64,000 bases of DNA from Pseudolysobacter antarcticus (GCF_004168365.1 NZ_CP035704.1:4030001-4094000); one strand, 5' to 3'. Positions 1-9,239 are shown, counted from the first letter of the stretch. Translations and numbers: made by a program. The notes: generated by a model from the sequence alone, not told the origin.

Positions 1-128
1 TGCGATACGCCCGCGTCATTCGCGTACAACGCGAGATTTTCGAGATCGTCGAAACGCCATGGCCGCAGGCGGCACACACCGCAATCGATTTCGATGTCGC
101 CGCTGGAACTGGAGTGGGCTGTATTCAT
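1..128 (-). CDS. GNAT family N-acetyltransferase, 5' part only
   Basis: Reading the minus strand from an ATG at 128, the frame stays open to the window edge and gives 42 codons. After about 17 residues it contains CRLRPWRFDDLENLALYAND, which matches the opening of RimJ/RimL-type GNAT acetyltransferases: a beta strand ending in LRPW, then DD.E.L..YAND. These enzymes move an acetyl group from acetyl-CoA to an amine of a protein or small molecule. The catalytic and CoA-binding part lies outside the window, so substrate and completeness are unknown. The gene is divergent from the ABC exporter. The ribosome-binding site is weak (ATAGGCAGC before the ATG). Confidence 0.72.
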   Translation of the reverse strand, partial: MNTAHSSSSGDIEIDCGVCRLRPWRFDDLENLALYANDAGVS

Positions 129-495
129 GCTGCCTATCATATGCGAGGCGAGAAACAAGGTCGAAGCTTGTTTTCGGGAAGCATGTTTTCGACTTGCAAT
201 CGTATTTTGTCTGCAATCTTTGCTGAAACTGCAAACGCATTATACGACAGTCGCATGCAATCGCCGATTAACGTCCGTCCCGCGACCATGCAATTTTGCA
301 CGACGCGCCTGCTAGAGTTTCACCACGCAAAAACACGTCGTTCTGCACGCGACCAAGCATGATCGAGGCAACCGCAAATTTACCGGTGATCGCGTGACCA
401 TCCCGCTGCAAATTAGACCGCGAGAAATCTGCATCAGGATTTTCTGCCACGAATCCTTGCCGTCGATTCATGCAACGCATCGAAAGGCCGATTGA
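129..495. other. Intergenic region between divergent genes
   Basis: These 367 bases separate the start of the GNAT gene from the start of the ABC exporter. Short open frames occur on both strands, but none has a recognisable domain or a convincing ribosome-binding site. The region must hold the promoters of both genes. I could not assign -35/-10 boxes with confidence. A GAAAGG shortly before 496 probably serves as ribosome-binding site for the exporter. Confidence 0.5.
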
Positions 496-2298
496 ATGAG
501 CACATTCCATTTTGAATACCAGAAAAAACCCGACGACGTAAAAATGCGGCTGGAAGATTGGCGGCGAATAGCGCGTTATCTCGTGCCGGAGTGGCGCCCG
601 ACCTTGCAGCTGCTTTTCTGTATCGTGGCGGCAGCGGTACTGGTCGTGATCCCCGGCTTGCTGACGCGCGAAGTCATCGACACCGCCATCCCCGGACACG
701 ACTTTCCGCGGCTCTGCCTTCTTGTCGCGGGCATGATCCTGGCTCCCCTTGCCGCCAGTCTGCTCGGGGTCTGGCAAAGCTATATCGCGACCCGGTTGGG
801 ACAGGATGTGATGTTCGACATTCGCAATCAGATGTACGACCGACTGCTGCGGCAATCACTGCGGTTCTACACGAATACGCGCTCCGCCGAAGCCCTCTCA
901 CGCCTGCAAAGCGATGTCGGCGGTATCCAGTCTGTCGTGAGCGGCACCGTCGTCAATCTTGCGAGCAACGTGCTCACCGTCGTGGCAACGGCGGTCGTGA
1001 TTTTCCATCTGGACTGGCGCCTTGCGCTGGTCGCGCTGGCGATATTGCCGATCTTCATTCTGCCCACGCGCAAGGTCGGGCGCGCGCGCGGACAAATCGC
1101 CGGGCGCGCGCAAGAGGGCATTGCGGATTTCAGCTCCTACGTCCAGGAGCGTCTTTCCATCGGCGGATTTTTGCTGATGCGCCTGTTCGGCGCGCAGGAT
1201 GTCGAACGCGCGACGTTTCGACGCAAGGCCGGCGCAATGCGCGATCTGGCTATCGAGCAAAGTTCGCTGGGACGCTGGTTCCTGATGTTCCTCATGTCGT
1301 TCGCCAGCATCGGGCCGGCATTGATCTATCTGGTTGGCGGCTGGGAGGCGATATCCGGCGCGATCACCACCGGCACGGTGGTGGCGTTCGTCACGTTTCT
1401 CGGGCGCCTTTATGCACCAGCATCAGCGCTGGTGAATGCGCAAGTGGATCTGATCAGCGCGACGGCTTTATTTCGCCGCATATTCGGCTATCTGGATCTT
1501 CCGGTCGAAGTCGACGAGCCGCTGGTGCCGGTTGCCATCGCCGATGCATGCGGCGCGCTGTGCTTCAAATCGGTATCACTGGCCTACGACAGCGCGGCGG
1601 CCAGATTTGCGCTCGACGATATTTCCTTCGAGGTTCCGGCCGGAAAAATGGTCGCATTGGTGGGGCCCAGCGGCGCCGGCAAAACCAGTGTGACCTACCT
1701 CGCCACGCGTCTCTATGATCCGACCGCGGGCAGCATCACTTTTGATGGCGTGGATTTGCGCGCCATCGACCTCAAGACATTGGCGCGATGGACCGCCAGC
1801 GTCACGCAAGAAGCGATCTTCTTCAACGCCACGGTCAAGGACAGTCTGCTGTACGCCAAGCCGGACGCCACCGACGAGGAAATCGAAAGCGCCTGCCAGC
1901 TCGCGCAAGTGCATGAGGTGATTGCCGCGCTGCCCGAAGGGTTGATGACCTTCATCGGCGAAAAAGGCTACAAACTTTCGGGCGGCGAAAGGCAGCGGCT
2001 GGCACTCGCGCGCATCGCGCTGCGAGATCCGAAACTGATCATTCTGGACGAGGCCACGTCCTCGCTCGATTCACGTTCGGAAGCCCAGATCAGCGATGCC
2101 TTGAAAATACTTTTGCAAGGCCGCAGCAGCTTGGTCATCGCGCACCGCCTCAGCACCATCATTCGTGCCGATCTAATTCTGGTGATGGACAACGGACGCA
2201 TTGTCGACCGAGGCACGCATGCCGAACTTTTGTCCCGCCAAGGCCTGTATGAAAAGTTGTACCGCGAACAATTCATGACCCACGCCAGTGTGGAATGA
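496..2298 (+). CDS. ABC exporter, fused permease and ATPase (MsbA-like)
   Basis: A 600-residue half-transporter that should work as a homodimer in the inner membrane, exporting a lipid, peptide or drug. The first 330 or so residues form a six-helix ABC membrane domain, with hydrophobic segments starting near residues 35 and 75. The ATPase follows, with Walker A GPSGAGKTS near residue 390, signature LSGGERQR near 494, Walker B LIILDEATSSLD near 513 and H-loop AHRLST near 551. Length and order match the MsbA/heterodimer-free exporter type. ATG at 496 is preceded by GAAAGG. Substrate cannot be read from sequence. The next gene starts about 160 bases later, so cotranscription is possible but not shown. 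Confidence 0.9.
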   Translation: MSTFHFEYQKKPDDVKMRLEDWRRIARYLVPEWRPTLQLLFCIVAAAVLVVIPGLLTREVIDTAIPGHDFPRLCLLVAGMILAPLAASLLGVWQSYIATRLGQDVMFDIRNQMYDRLLRQSLRFYTNTRSAEALSRLQSDVGGIQSVVSGTVVNLASNVLTVVATAVVIFHLDWRLALVALAILPIFILPTRKVGRARGQIAGRAQEGIADFSSYVQERLSIGGFLLMRLFGAQDVERATFRRKAGAMRDLAIEQSSLGRWFLMFLMSFASIGPALIYLVGGWEAISGAITTGTVVAFVTFLGRLYAPASALVNAQVDLISATALFRRIFGYLDLPVEVDEPLVPVAIADACGALCFKSVSLAYDSAAARFALDDISFEVPAGKMVALVGPSGAGKTSVTYLATRLYDPTAGSITFDGVDLRAIDLKTLARWTASVTQEAIFFNATVKDSLLYAKPDATDEEIESACQLAQVHEVIAALPEGLMTFIGEKGYKLSGGERQRLALARIALRDPKLIILDEATSSLDSRSEAQISDALKILLQGRSSLVIAHRLSTIIRADLILVMDNGRIVDRGTHAELLSRQGLYEKLYREQFMTHASVE

Positions 2299-2455
2299 CT
2301 GTTGCAGGAAAATCCCTGGCGCACGCTGTGCTGATTTTGTGATCAAGACCATCCCTGACCGCAGCGCGATGGAGCGTTTTTCCCGATTATTCTGCCGATA
2401 CGATCGCAAGAATTTTCCGCAGTACAATCGCGGCAAACCTCACCGGACAGACGCA

Positions 2456-2974
2456 ATGCAATCGGGTAGCAAGATAGATGTTGTCGAAGCCGATATCACA
2501 TCGCTGAATGTCGACGCCATCGTCAACGCGGCGAATGAATCCCTGCTCGGCGGTAGTGGCGTGGATGGCGCCATTCATCGTGCCGCCGGGCCGGAATTAT
2601 TGGCCGAATGCCGCACCCTGGGCGCCTGTCCCACGGGCGAAGCGCGCATTACACGCGGTTATCGATTGCCGGCCAATTTTGTCATTCACACGGTCGGCCC
2701 GGTCTGGCGCAACGGCCATCACGACGAACCGATATTGCTCGCCAACTGCTATCGCAACAGCTTGCGACTGGCTAGCGAAAACGCGATCCGTAGCCTTGCA
2801 TTTCCGGCTATCAGTTGCGGTGTATACGCGTATCCGATCGAGGCTGCGGTGAGCATTGCCGTACGCGAGGTGCGGCTGTGGCTGGATGCATACGCGCTGC
2901 CCAAGCGCATCGTATTCTGCTGCTTTACTGCTATTGTCGCCGCGCAATATCGCCGCGCCCTGGAAATTTCATGA
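2456..2974 (+). CDS. Macro-domain protein, probable O-acetyl-ADP-ribose deacetylase / ADP-ribosyl-hydrolase
   Basis: A 172-residue single macro domain of the YmdB/MacroD class. The ligand-binding signatures are near the N-terminus (VNAANESLLGGSGVDGAIH) and later (PAISCGVYAYP). Such proteins remove ADP-ribose from proteins or deacetylate O-acetyl-ADP-ribose in the cytoplasm. The open frame extends upstream to 2288, inside the exporter, but homology begins only at the ATG at 2456, so that start is chosen. The usual GGGGVDG is GGSGVDG here, a mild change. Its stop overlaps the start of the next gene (ATGA), which suggests translational coupling to the DUF6498 membrane protein. Confidence 0.88.
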   Translation: MQSGSKIDVVEADITSLNVDAIVNAANESLLGGSGVDGAIHRAAGPELLAECRTLGACPTGEARITRGYRLPANFVIHTVGPVWRNGHHDEPILLANCYRNSLRLASENAIRSLAFPAISCGVYAYPIEAAVSIAVREVRLWLDAYALPKRIVFCCFTAIVAAQYRRALEIS

Positions 2975-3657
2975 TGCCGACATCGCCGGATTCGAACCCC
3001 ACCGTCGTGCCACGCGCCGCGGCCAGCGCGCAGGATACGGCGAGCCTGATCGCGATCATTGTCGCCAACGCCTTCGTGATCGGCATCGCCTTCATCCAGC
3101 ATTGGCCGCTCGGCACCTTGTTGTGGCCGTACTGGATTCAGAGCGTGGTGATCGGCATTTTCAATTTTCGCCGCATGTGGCTGCTGAAGAATTTTTCCAG
3201 CGCGGGCATGCTCGTCAACGGCTCCAGTGTTTCCGCGACTTCCGCCACGGCCAAATTCACTGCCGGATTTTTCGCGCTGCATTACGGTGGCTTCCACTTG
3301 GTGTATCTGTTTTTCCTGTTCGCGATCGCGCCCTTCCCGCATGGCCAGGGGTTGTGGATTTTGCTCGCCGCGGCAACGTTCGGCATCGGCCAATATCACG
3401 CGTATCGCCAACATCTGATCGAGGATGCACGCGGCGAGAGCAATATCGGCGCGCTGATGGCCACACCCTATCTGCGCATTCTGCCGATGCATCTGGTCAT
3501 CATGCTTGGTGCGATATTGCGTGGCAGCGGCTGGATACTTGTGCTGTTCGGTGTACTGAAAACCGCTGCGGAAATTTTCGGCATCCGCGCCGAGCGCAAG
3601 ATGCTGGCGAAGATCAAGGACGCGAGCGAAGCCGTGCCTGTTGCACCGACTCCGTGA
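2971..3657 (+). CDS. DUF6498-like integral membrane protein
   Basis: A 228-residue membrane protein of unknown function. After a short polar N-terminus there are several hydrophobic helices (roughly residues 20-45, 90-130, 150-165 and 175-200). The segment WPYWIQSVVIGIFNFRRM is typical of DUF6498 proteins. The ATG at 2971 overlaps the macro-domain stop; a second ATG follows at once at 2974. The frame is open further upstream, but that part lies inside the macro-domain gene. It is probably cotranslated with the macro-domain gene. The family call rests on recall of the WPYW motif. Confidence 0.65.
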   Translation: MMPTSPDSNPTVVPRAAASAQDTASLIAIIVANAFVIGIAFIQHWPLGTLLWPYWIQSVVIGIFNFRRMWLLKNFSSAGMLVNGSSVSATSATAKFTAGFFALHYGGFHLVYLFFLFAIAPFPHGQGLWILLAAATFGIGQYHAYRQHLIEDARGESNIGALMATPYLRILPMHLVIMLGAILRGSGWILVLFGVLKTAAEIFGIRAERKMLAKIKDASEAVPVAPTP

Positions 3658-3680
3658 TTGCAAATTTCAAATCTGCATAA

Positions 3681-3713
3681 CGCAAAACGCCAGCGCGAAG
3701 CCGGCGTTTTGCG
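3681..3713. terminator. Bidirectional intrinsic terminator
   Basis: A perfect 11-bp inverted repeat, CGCAAAACGCC at 3681-3691 and GGCGTTTTGCG at 3703-3713, lies between the convergent ends of the DUF6498 gene and fba. The A/T tracts are inside the stem rather than a separate T-run, so efficiency is uncertain. Confidence 0.6.
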
Positions 3714-3733
3714 ATCGGATCAAGCGCAATCGA

Positions 3734-4744
3734 TCAGCCGGCTTTATGCCACTGACCCAACGCGGCCAAGCCATTTTCGCGCGCTCGTTGCGCCACGGTT
3801 TTCTGCGCGTCGTCGAAATTCGCACGCATGTCCTTGGCCCAGAGTTTCATCGCTGCCTGCTGCATCGCGCGGCCATAGCTGAAACTCAGCGGCCATGGAT
3901 GCGGGCCCATCTGGTTCATCGCATTCAGATGCGCGGTGGCCTGCTCGTCCGACTGCCCGCCCGACAAAAACACGATGCCCGGCACCGTCGCCGGCACGCT
4001 GGCCTTGAGGCAACGCACGGTGGCTTCGGCGACTTCATCGATATCGGCCTGCTCTTCGCAGCCCTTGCCAGAGATCACCATGCTGGCTTTCAGGATGCTG
4101 CCTTCGAGCATGATGTTGTGCTCGTACATCGCGCCGAACAGGCTGCGCAAGGTGGCTTCGGTGACGTCGTAGCAAATCTCGATATCGTGATCGCCATCCA
4201 TCAATACTTCCGGTTCGACCATCGGCACGATGCCGGCTTCCTGGCACAACGAGGCGTAACGCGCGAGCGCGTGGCAGTTGGCGTCGATGCAGGTCGCGCT
4301 TGGCGCGTCATCACCGATCGTGATCACGGCGCGCCACTTGGCGAACTTGGCGCCGAGCTTGGCGTATTCAGCAAGACGCTCGCGCAAACCATCCAGACCT
4401 TCGGTGACGAGTTCGCCCGGAAAACCTGCAAGCGACATCGGGCCTTTATCGACCTTGATGCCCGGCAAAATGCCGTTATCGAGCATGAGTTTGGTGAACG
4501 GCACGCCAGCGCGTGTCGACTGACGAATGGTTTCGTCGTACAGGATCGCGCCGGAAATATGATCACTCAGATTCGGCGTAGTCAGCAGCATCTCGCGATA
4601 CGCGCGGCGATTCTCTTCGCTGTTCGGCAGGCCGACCGCCTCGAAGCGTTTCTTGATGGTGTTGTTAGACTCATCAATCGCGATGATGCCCTTACCCGGG
4701 GCGACCATGGCCTGGGCGATGCTCTCAAGCTGTTCGATACTCAT
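3734..4744 (-). CDS. fba: Fructose-bisphosphate aldolase, class I
   Basis: A 336-residue aldolase that splits or forms fructose-1,6-bisphosphate through a Schiff-base lysine. The N-terminal APGKGIIAIDESN and the catalytic stretch LEGSILKASMV (lysine near residue 219) are diagnostic of class I, eukaryote-like aldolase rather than the zinc-dependent class II enzyme. C-terminal GIVFLSGGQSDEQA fits the phosphate-binding loop. The length is close to the family's 340-360. Starts at ATG 4744. It is the last of the glycolytic genes on this strand and lies 170 bases downstream of the small membrane-protein gene that follows pyk, so it may have its own promoter. Confidence 0.95.
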   Translation of the reverse strand: MSIEQLESIAQAMVAPGKGIIAIDESNNTIKKRFEAVGLPNSEENRRAYREMLLTTPNLSDHISGAILYDETIRQSTRAGVPFTKLMLDNGILPGIKVDKGPMSLAGFPGELVTEGLDGLRERLAEYAKLGAKFAKWRAVITIGDDAPSATCIDANCHALARYASLCQEAGIVPMVEPEVLMDGDHDIEICYDVTEATLRSLFGAMYEHNIMLEGSILKASMVISGKGCEEQADIDEVAEATVRCLKASVPATVPGIVFLSGGQSDEQATAHLNAMNQMGPHPWPLSFSYGRAMQQAAMKLWAKDMRANFDDAQKTVAQRARENGLAALGQWHKAG

Positions 4745-4914
4745 GACTCACTCCGTGGGATCAATCGGGTCGCGGGGCAGTGCCTCGCTCGTGCGACGCG
4801 CAATGGCGGCACTCAGGGGCGCGAATTATAGGCCAGAATGCATCGGCTTGCTCGGCCCAAGCTGCAAAACATTATCTGACAAACGCTTTTTTTGGTTAAC
4901 CAAATAGCGGGACT

Positions 4915-5250
4915 TCACTGTCCACCGATGTGTTTTAGCGCCCCTTGTTCGAGGTAAAAAGGCACGTTTCCAAACCAGATAATGCCCTCATCCTTCTTGA
5001 TATACAGATCTGCCTTGGGACTTTGCGACAAAGTTTTCTGCAGCTTCTGAAGCACATCGGACTCGGGCAACCCTCGCCACTCGGTTTCTAAAACCCTCAT
5101 AAGATTTTGCAGTGCATCAGCTGAGGAGTCCGCACTCTGACTCACGTAACTCAATGTTAACGATCGATCAATCCACAAATACGCCAACATGACATTGGCC
5201 ATGACGGACACACACAAAAACGCCAGCGTTACCCAAGTGGCTTTGGTCAT
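4915..5250 (-). CDS. Small single-pass membrane protein, possible Imm58-like immunity protein
   Basis: A 111-residue protein with one N-terminal transmembrane segment (about residues 5-24, ending LAYLWIDRS) followed by a soluble, periplasm-facing part containing LTLSYVSQSADSSADALQNL. The hydrophobic anchor, then ID.S.TLSY..QS pattern, resembles what I recall of the Imm58 immunity family, but this is not certain. The ATG at 5250 overlaps the pyk stop (ATGA); a TTG at 5253 is an alternative. A sampled 60-base line is about 45% GC, lower than pyk. No toxin gene is visible beside it. Function is otherwise unknown. Confidence 0.6.
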   Translation of the reverse strand: MTKATWVTLAFLCVSVMANVMLAYLWIDRSLTLSYVSQSADSSADALQNLMRVLETEWRGLPESDVLQKLQKTLSQSPKADLYIKKDEGIIWFGNVPFYLEQGALKHIGGQ

Positions 5251-6716
5251 CAAAGATCGCCCAACCCTTCCGCCGCCCCATTCGGCCCGACCTTGAGGAG
5301 CTTGAGCGTGTTGGTGCCGCCGCCGCGACCGGTGTGATCGCCAAGCGTGACGATGACGCGATCGTTTTCGGCCAACCGACCGAGCGTGAACAGATGCAGG
5401 ATCGCCTCGTGCACGGCGCTGGTCGGTTCGAGTTCCTGCGGATCAAAATCGATCGGATAGACATCGCGATACATCAGCATGCGTCGCCGCGCCGCGCCGT
5501 TGCGCGACAGCGCGAAGATCGGCACCGCCGAGCGATAACGCGACAACCACTGCGCCGTGCCGCCGGACTCAGTCAGGGCCACGATCGCACGCACGCCGAT
5601 CTGGCTCGACAAGAACATAGCGCTCATCGCAATCGCCTGATCGCTGCGATCGAGCCGGTGCGACGACGGTGCAAACTCGTCGCGCGACTCGAACTGGCGT
5701 TCCGCGCCGAGGCACACGCGACGCATCGCCGCGACCGCTTTATCCGGGTGTTTGCCGGCCGCACTTTCCTGCGACAACATCACCGCGTCGGTGCCATCGA
5801 TCACGGCGTTGGCGACGTCGAGCACTTCGGCGCGCGTCGGAATCGGCGACTCGACCATCGACTGCATCATCTGCGTCGCGGTGATCACGATCTTGTTGCG
5901 CGCGAGGGTTTCGCGGATGATTTTTTTCTGCAGGCCGGGCAATTCGGCATCGCCGATTTCCACACCAAGATCACCGCGCGCGACCATCACCACATCGGAT
6001 GCATCGATGATCTCACCAAGCACATCGATCGCTTCGGCGCGTTCGATTTTCGCCACCAGCGCGGCATCGCCGCCGGCCTGACGCAGCAAGGTGCGCGCCT
6101 GATTCATGTCGGCGGCGGAACGCGCAAACGACACCGCGAGAAAATCTGCGCCCATCTGTGCGGCGAGTTTGATATCGCTGCGATCCTTGTCGGTCAGCGC
6201 GTCCACGCTGAGGCCACCGCCCATGCGATTGATGCCTTTGCGATCCGACAGCCAGCCGCCGTGAATCACGCTGGTATGAATGAGCGTACCGTCGATGCGC
6301 AGTACCATCAGTGCGATCAGGCCATCGTCGAGCAGCAGCGTGTCGCCAGGTTTCACGTCGCGCGGCAAACCGAGATAACTCACGCCGATTCCGGCGATCG
6401 TGCCGGCATCGGCGTCAGCGCGGCAATCGAGCACGAACGGTTGTTCGGGTTCGAGAAAAACCGGGCCACTCGCAAATTTTTCGATGCGGATTTTCGGGCC
6501 TTGCAAGTCCGCCAGAATCGCGACTTCGCGCCCGAGTTCCATCGCCATCTCGCGCACCAGCCGCGCGCGCTCGATATGATCCTCGGCGCGTCCGTGCGAC
6601 AAGTTCAGGCGCACCACGTCGACGCCCTCTTCGAGAATCTTGCGCAGCATGCCGGGCGCATCGGTGGCCGGCCCCAGCGTGGCGATGATCTTGGTACGGC
6701 GACTCGGTGTCAGCAT
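5250..6716 (-). CDS. pyk: Pyruvate kinase
   Basis: A 488-residue enzyme converting phosphoenolpyruvate and ADP to pyruvate and ATP, the last step of glycolysis. The N-terminus RRTKIIATLGPATD, the metal/substrate loop MVARGDLGVEIG near residue 285 and the ITATQMMQSM motif near residue 320 are all intact, followed by the C-terminal alpha/beta domain. Length is normal for the bacterial type. Starts at ATG 6716 with GAGG a few bases before it. The stop overlaps the downstream small membrane-protein gene. Confidence 0.96.
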   Translation of the reverse strand: MLTPSRRTKIIATLGPATDAPGMLRKILEEGVDVVRLNLSHGRAEDHIERARLVREMAMELGREVAILADLQGPKIRIEKFASGPVFLEPEQPFVLDCRADADAGTIAGIGVSYLGLPRDVKPGDTLLLDDGLIALMVLRIDGTLIHTSVIHGGWLSDRKGINRMGGGLSVDALTDKDRSDIKLAAQMGADFLAVSFARSAADMNQARTLLRQAGGDAALVAKIERAEAIDVLGEIIDASDVVMVARGDLGVEIGDAELPGLQKKIIRETLARNKIVITATQMMQSMVESPIPTRAEVLDVANAVIDGTDAVMLSQESAAGKHPDKAVAAMRRVCLGAERQFESRDEFAPSSHRLDRSDQAIAMSAMFLSSQIGVRAIVALTESGGTAQWLSRYRSAVPIFALSRNGAARRRMLMYRDVYPIDFDPQELEPTSAVHEAILHLFTLGRLAENDRVIVTLGDHTGRGGGTNTLKLLKVGPNGAAEGLGDL

Positions 6717-6816
6717 GATGCGGGCCTCTGCAATGGGAGCCTGCTAAGTTAGCACAAGGTTTTGCCGCTGGAGCACACGCGGCTCGACGATCGGCGTGAG
6801 ATGCGCGCGACGATCA

Positions 6817-7452
6817 TCAAAGCAGCAGCGCGGCGAGCTCCTGTGGTGTGCTCGCGATCTCGGTCGCGCCAGCGCTTTCGAGTTCATCCCGATTACCAAA
6901 TCCCCACAACACGCCGATCGCACAAACGCCGTTGGCCAGCGCGCCCTCGATATCGAAATAACGATCGCCGATCATCGTGGTGTCGGCAGAGTCGGCGGAA
7001 AAATCGGCCAGCGCGCGTGCGATTAATTCGGCCTTGCCGGCATGCAAACCATCACCATCGGGACCGTAGACTCGCGCGAACGCCGCACCGAACGGCGAGT
7101 GATCGATGATCTTTTGCGCTTGCGTCTGCAACTTGGTGGTGACGATGGCGAGTTGATGCCCGGCCGCATGCAAGGCGCTGATGAGCTCGGGCATTTCGTC
7201 ATACACCGTGTGCTCGGCCCAGCCTTCGCGATCGAAACGCGTGCGGTAGTGGCCGATCGCGGTTTCGGTTAGCGCGGGATCGTCGCCGAGCACGGTTGGA
7301 AACGTCACGCGCAGGGGTGGGCCGATCCACGTGCGCAGGATTTCTGCCGACGGTGGCGCGAAATCCATCTGCGCGAAGGCGTAGCGCATCGAACCGGTAA
7401 TGCCGGCTTCGGAGTCAATCAATGTTCCGTCCAAGTCGAAAAGATAGAGCAT
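6817..7452 (-). CDS. HAD-family hydrolase, phosphoglycolate-phosphatase-like
   Basis: A 211-residue haloacid-dehalogenase hydrolase. Motif I is FDLDGTLIDSE at the N-terminus with the nucleophilic Asp, motif II is in VTTKLQ, and motifs III/IV appear in DGLHAGKAELI and MIGDRYFDIEGA. A small helical cap between motifs I and II fits the Gph/PpaX-type phosphatases, which dephosphorylate small metabolites such as 2-phosphoglycolate. The open frame extends upstream to 7587, but homology begins at the ATG at 7452, which has GAGG upstream, so that start is used. It lies between pyk and the metalloprotease gene on the same strand. Confidence 0.88.
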   Translation of the reverse strand: MLYLFDLDGTLIDSEAGITGSMRYAFAQMDFAPPSAEILRTWIGPPLRVTFPTVLGDDPALTETAIGHYRTRFDREGWAEHTVYDEMPELISALHAAGHQLAIVTTKLQTQAQKIIDHSPFGAAFARVYGPDGDGLHAGKAELIARALADFSADSADTTMIGDRYFDIEGALANGVCAIGVLWGFGNRDELESAGATEIASTPQELAALLL

Positions 7453-7648
7453 GGGTGGGTCAGCCTCGAATCGGTTGGGTGCGTGATTTGTAGATACGTG
7501 GCGCCGAGAAACGCGACGCATTGATTGCTGCGCGGAGCGTAACGCGCGCTGCTGGAAACACGCAAACGGGATTCGGGACGAGGCCAATCCCGACGGGTTT
7601 TCGGCGCCGTCAGCGCACCGTCTAGAACCGCGTCAATCCGCGCGCGAG

Positions 7649-9070
7649 CTATTCGAAACCGTTGCGAAACAGCAGGTCTTCCGCACCGCGCGTGAGGCTC
7701 AACACAAAGCCATCGGTAGTGCTGCTATCGACATGCAGGCTGAACGCGCCCGCTGGCGCGTTCCAGCTTTCGCCAACCTTGAACATCGAGCCTTCGTTGT
7801 TCGACACATTGGCCGGCGGAATATCCGTATCCACGCTCCACGAGGGTTCCGCTCGCGTCTGGTCGACTTCGTGGATGATGACCGCATCGCCGGCGAGGTT
7901 GGATTCATAACTTGCGGCGATCTTCTTGCGCGCCTCGATAACGTAATAATGCGTTGTTGCAGCGCCCGGCAAACTCACCTGGATCATCTGCAAATGCGTC
8001 GAACCGATCAGGCTGGCGCGATCGAGTTGCAGGTTCGGATAATTGCCCGGCAAGCTGATGACAAGCTTGCGCGCAGCGTCGATCCAGCCGAGCTTGTCGC
8101 GATCATAGACATTGATGTGTTTCGGTTGTGCACCGTACGTCGTATCGCTGGCCGCGTTGTGCCAGGCATCACTCATCACATCCCACGGATTGTCGTAGGG
8201 ATCGGTGTCGAGATCGGAATTGTTGGCGTGCGGCAAGCCGAATCCATGACCCATTTCATGCGCCAGCGGCGCCTCGTTCTGGTAGCCCCACGGCGGCTCC
8301 CACGTCACGCGCCACGAACCGGTCTTGCCGTCGAGCGTGGTGTAGCGGCTGCCGCCCCACGCGCAACAATCGAGATTATCGTTGAACATCTGATTGATGC
8401 CGACGAACAGCGAAAAATTCACCGTACTATCCGCCGCCGCCGTGCAATCGCTGAAAAGCTGGCTGAGATTGGCGCTGCCATTCGCCGGGATATAAAACGC
8501 GCGCGGATGCGGCAGCACAAACCAGCCATACGCCATGCTGCCGGCGACATTGACCTTGCCGTACGAAACGGTGCGCCAATAGTCGTCGAGCCGGCCGCTC
8601 TGGTTCGACAGCATATTGCCGAAATACGTCAGATCTTTTGGCTCAGTTACGTTGTCGCTGAACTTGCACAGGATCGACACCCACGCTTGCGTTCCGATCA
8701 CGGCGTTCGGCGCATTCATCGCATCAATCGCGGCATCGATCGGCACCATCGATTCCACGGCGAGCAATTCGGGCTGCGTTTTATCGGCCAGCAATTGCGC
8801 CGGCATGACCGCGATACGTTTGCCCTGTAGCCGATAGAGATCGCCCGCCGCGCGGCGCGCGCGCGCAGGATCGAGTGCGATACGCCGACCATCGTCAGTC
8901 ACCAAAGTCACGAGCAACGGCGAGGTGCGATCAATCGCATCCGGCGCGGCATCGCCCCAGACCAGTTCGAGCTGACCGCGTAGCAAAGCGTCCGGCGCGG
9001 CACGCGTGAGACCTGGCATAACGAGGCAGAACAGCAGTGCGGCGCACAGAATCCAGCGATACAACATCAT
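7649..9070 (-). CDS. Secreted metzincin-like zinc metalloprotease
   Basis: A 473-residue exported protein with a clear signal peptide (hydrophobic core LCAALLFCLVMPG, cleavage near TRA-AP). Near residue 268 it has HEMGHGFGLPH, a full HExxHxxGxxH zinc site, followed about 20 residues later by WDVMSDAW, a Met-turn. This places it among metzincin-type peptidases (gametolysin/M43-like); the exact family is not certain. It ends in LLFRNGFE, a short tail shared with the DUF2961 protein at 17957. ATG at 9070 (second ATG at 9067) follows GAGGAAG; the open frame upstream is ignored because the signal peptide begins here. It sits between pgk and pyk without an evident metabolic link. Confidence 0.85.
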   Translation of the reverse strand: MMLYRWILCAALLFCLVMPGLTRAAPDALLRGQLELVWGDAAPDAIDRTSPLLVTLVTDDGRRIALDPARARRAAGDLYRLQGKRIAVMPAQLLADKTQPELLAVESMVPIDAAIDAMNAPNAVIGTQAWVSILCKFSDNVTEPKDLTYFGNMLSNQSGRLDDYWRTVSYGKVNVAGSMAYGWFVLPHPRAFYIPANGSANLSQLFSDCTAAADSTVNFSLFVGINQMFNDNLDCCAWGGSRYTTLDGKTGSWRVTWEPPWGYQNEAPLAHEMGHGFGLPHANNSDLDTDPYDNPWDVMSDAWHNAASDTTYGAQPKHINVYDRDKLGWIDAARKLVISLPGNYPNLQLDRASLIGSTHLQMIQVSLPGAATTHYYVIEARKKIAASYESNLAGDAVIIHEVDQTRAEPSWSVDTDIPPANVSNNEGSMFKVGESWNAPAGAFSLHVDSSTTDGFVLSLTRGAEDLLFRNGFE

Positions 9071-9239
9071 GGCTTCCTCGTTTTCAGTGAGCGTAAGCTC
9101 AAGCAAAAAATCTGATACTCGCAACGATCAGCGCGTATTTTTCGATTCCAACTTTAGCATTCGCATGTCTGCGATAAGGCGCACGGATTCGCAGTTTGCA
9201 TGCACGGCGCGATACACAAACTGCCAACACGGGTTTCGA

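Noticed and set aside
16-240. Minus-strand open frame of 74 codons at the left edge
   Set aside because: It runs in another frame over the GNAT start region, where LRPW..DD..L..YAND is clearly readable, and its own translation is Arg/Gln-rich without a domain.
3641-4831. Long plus-strand open frame (396 codons) opposite fba
   Set aside because: The translation is rich in His, Arg and Asp and mirrors the aldolase gene on the other strand; high GC keeps such frames open.
5334-6752. Plus-strand open frame (472 codons) opposite pyk
   Set aside because: Antisense shadow of pyruvate kinase; no domain and strongly biased Arg/His composition.
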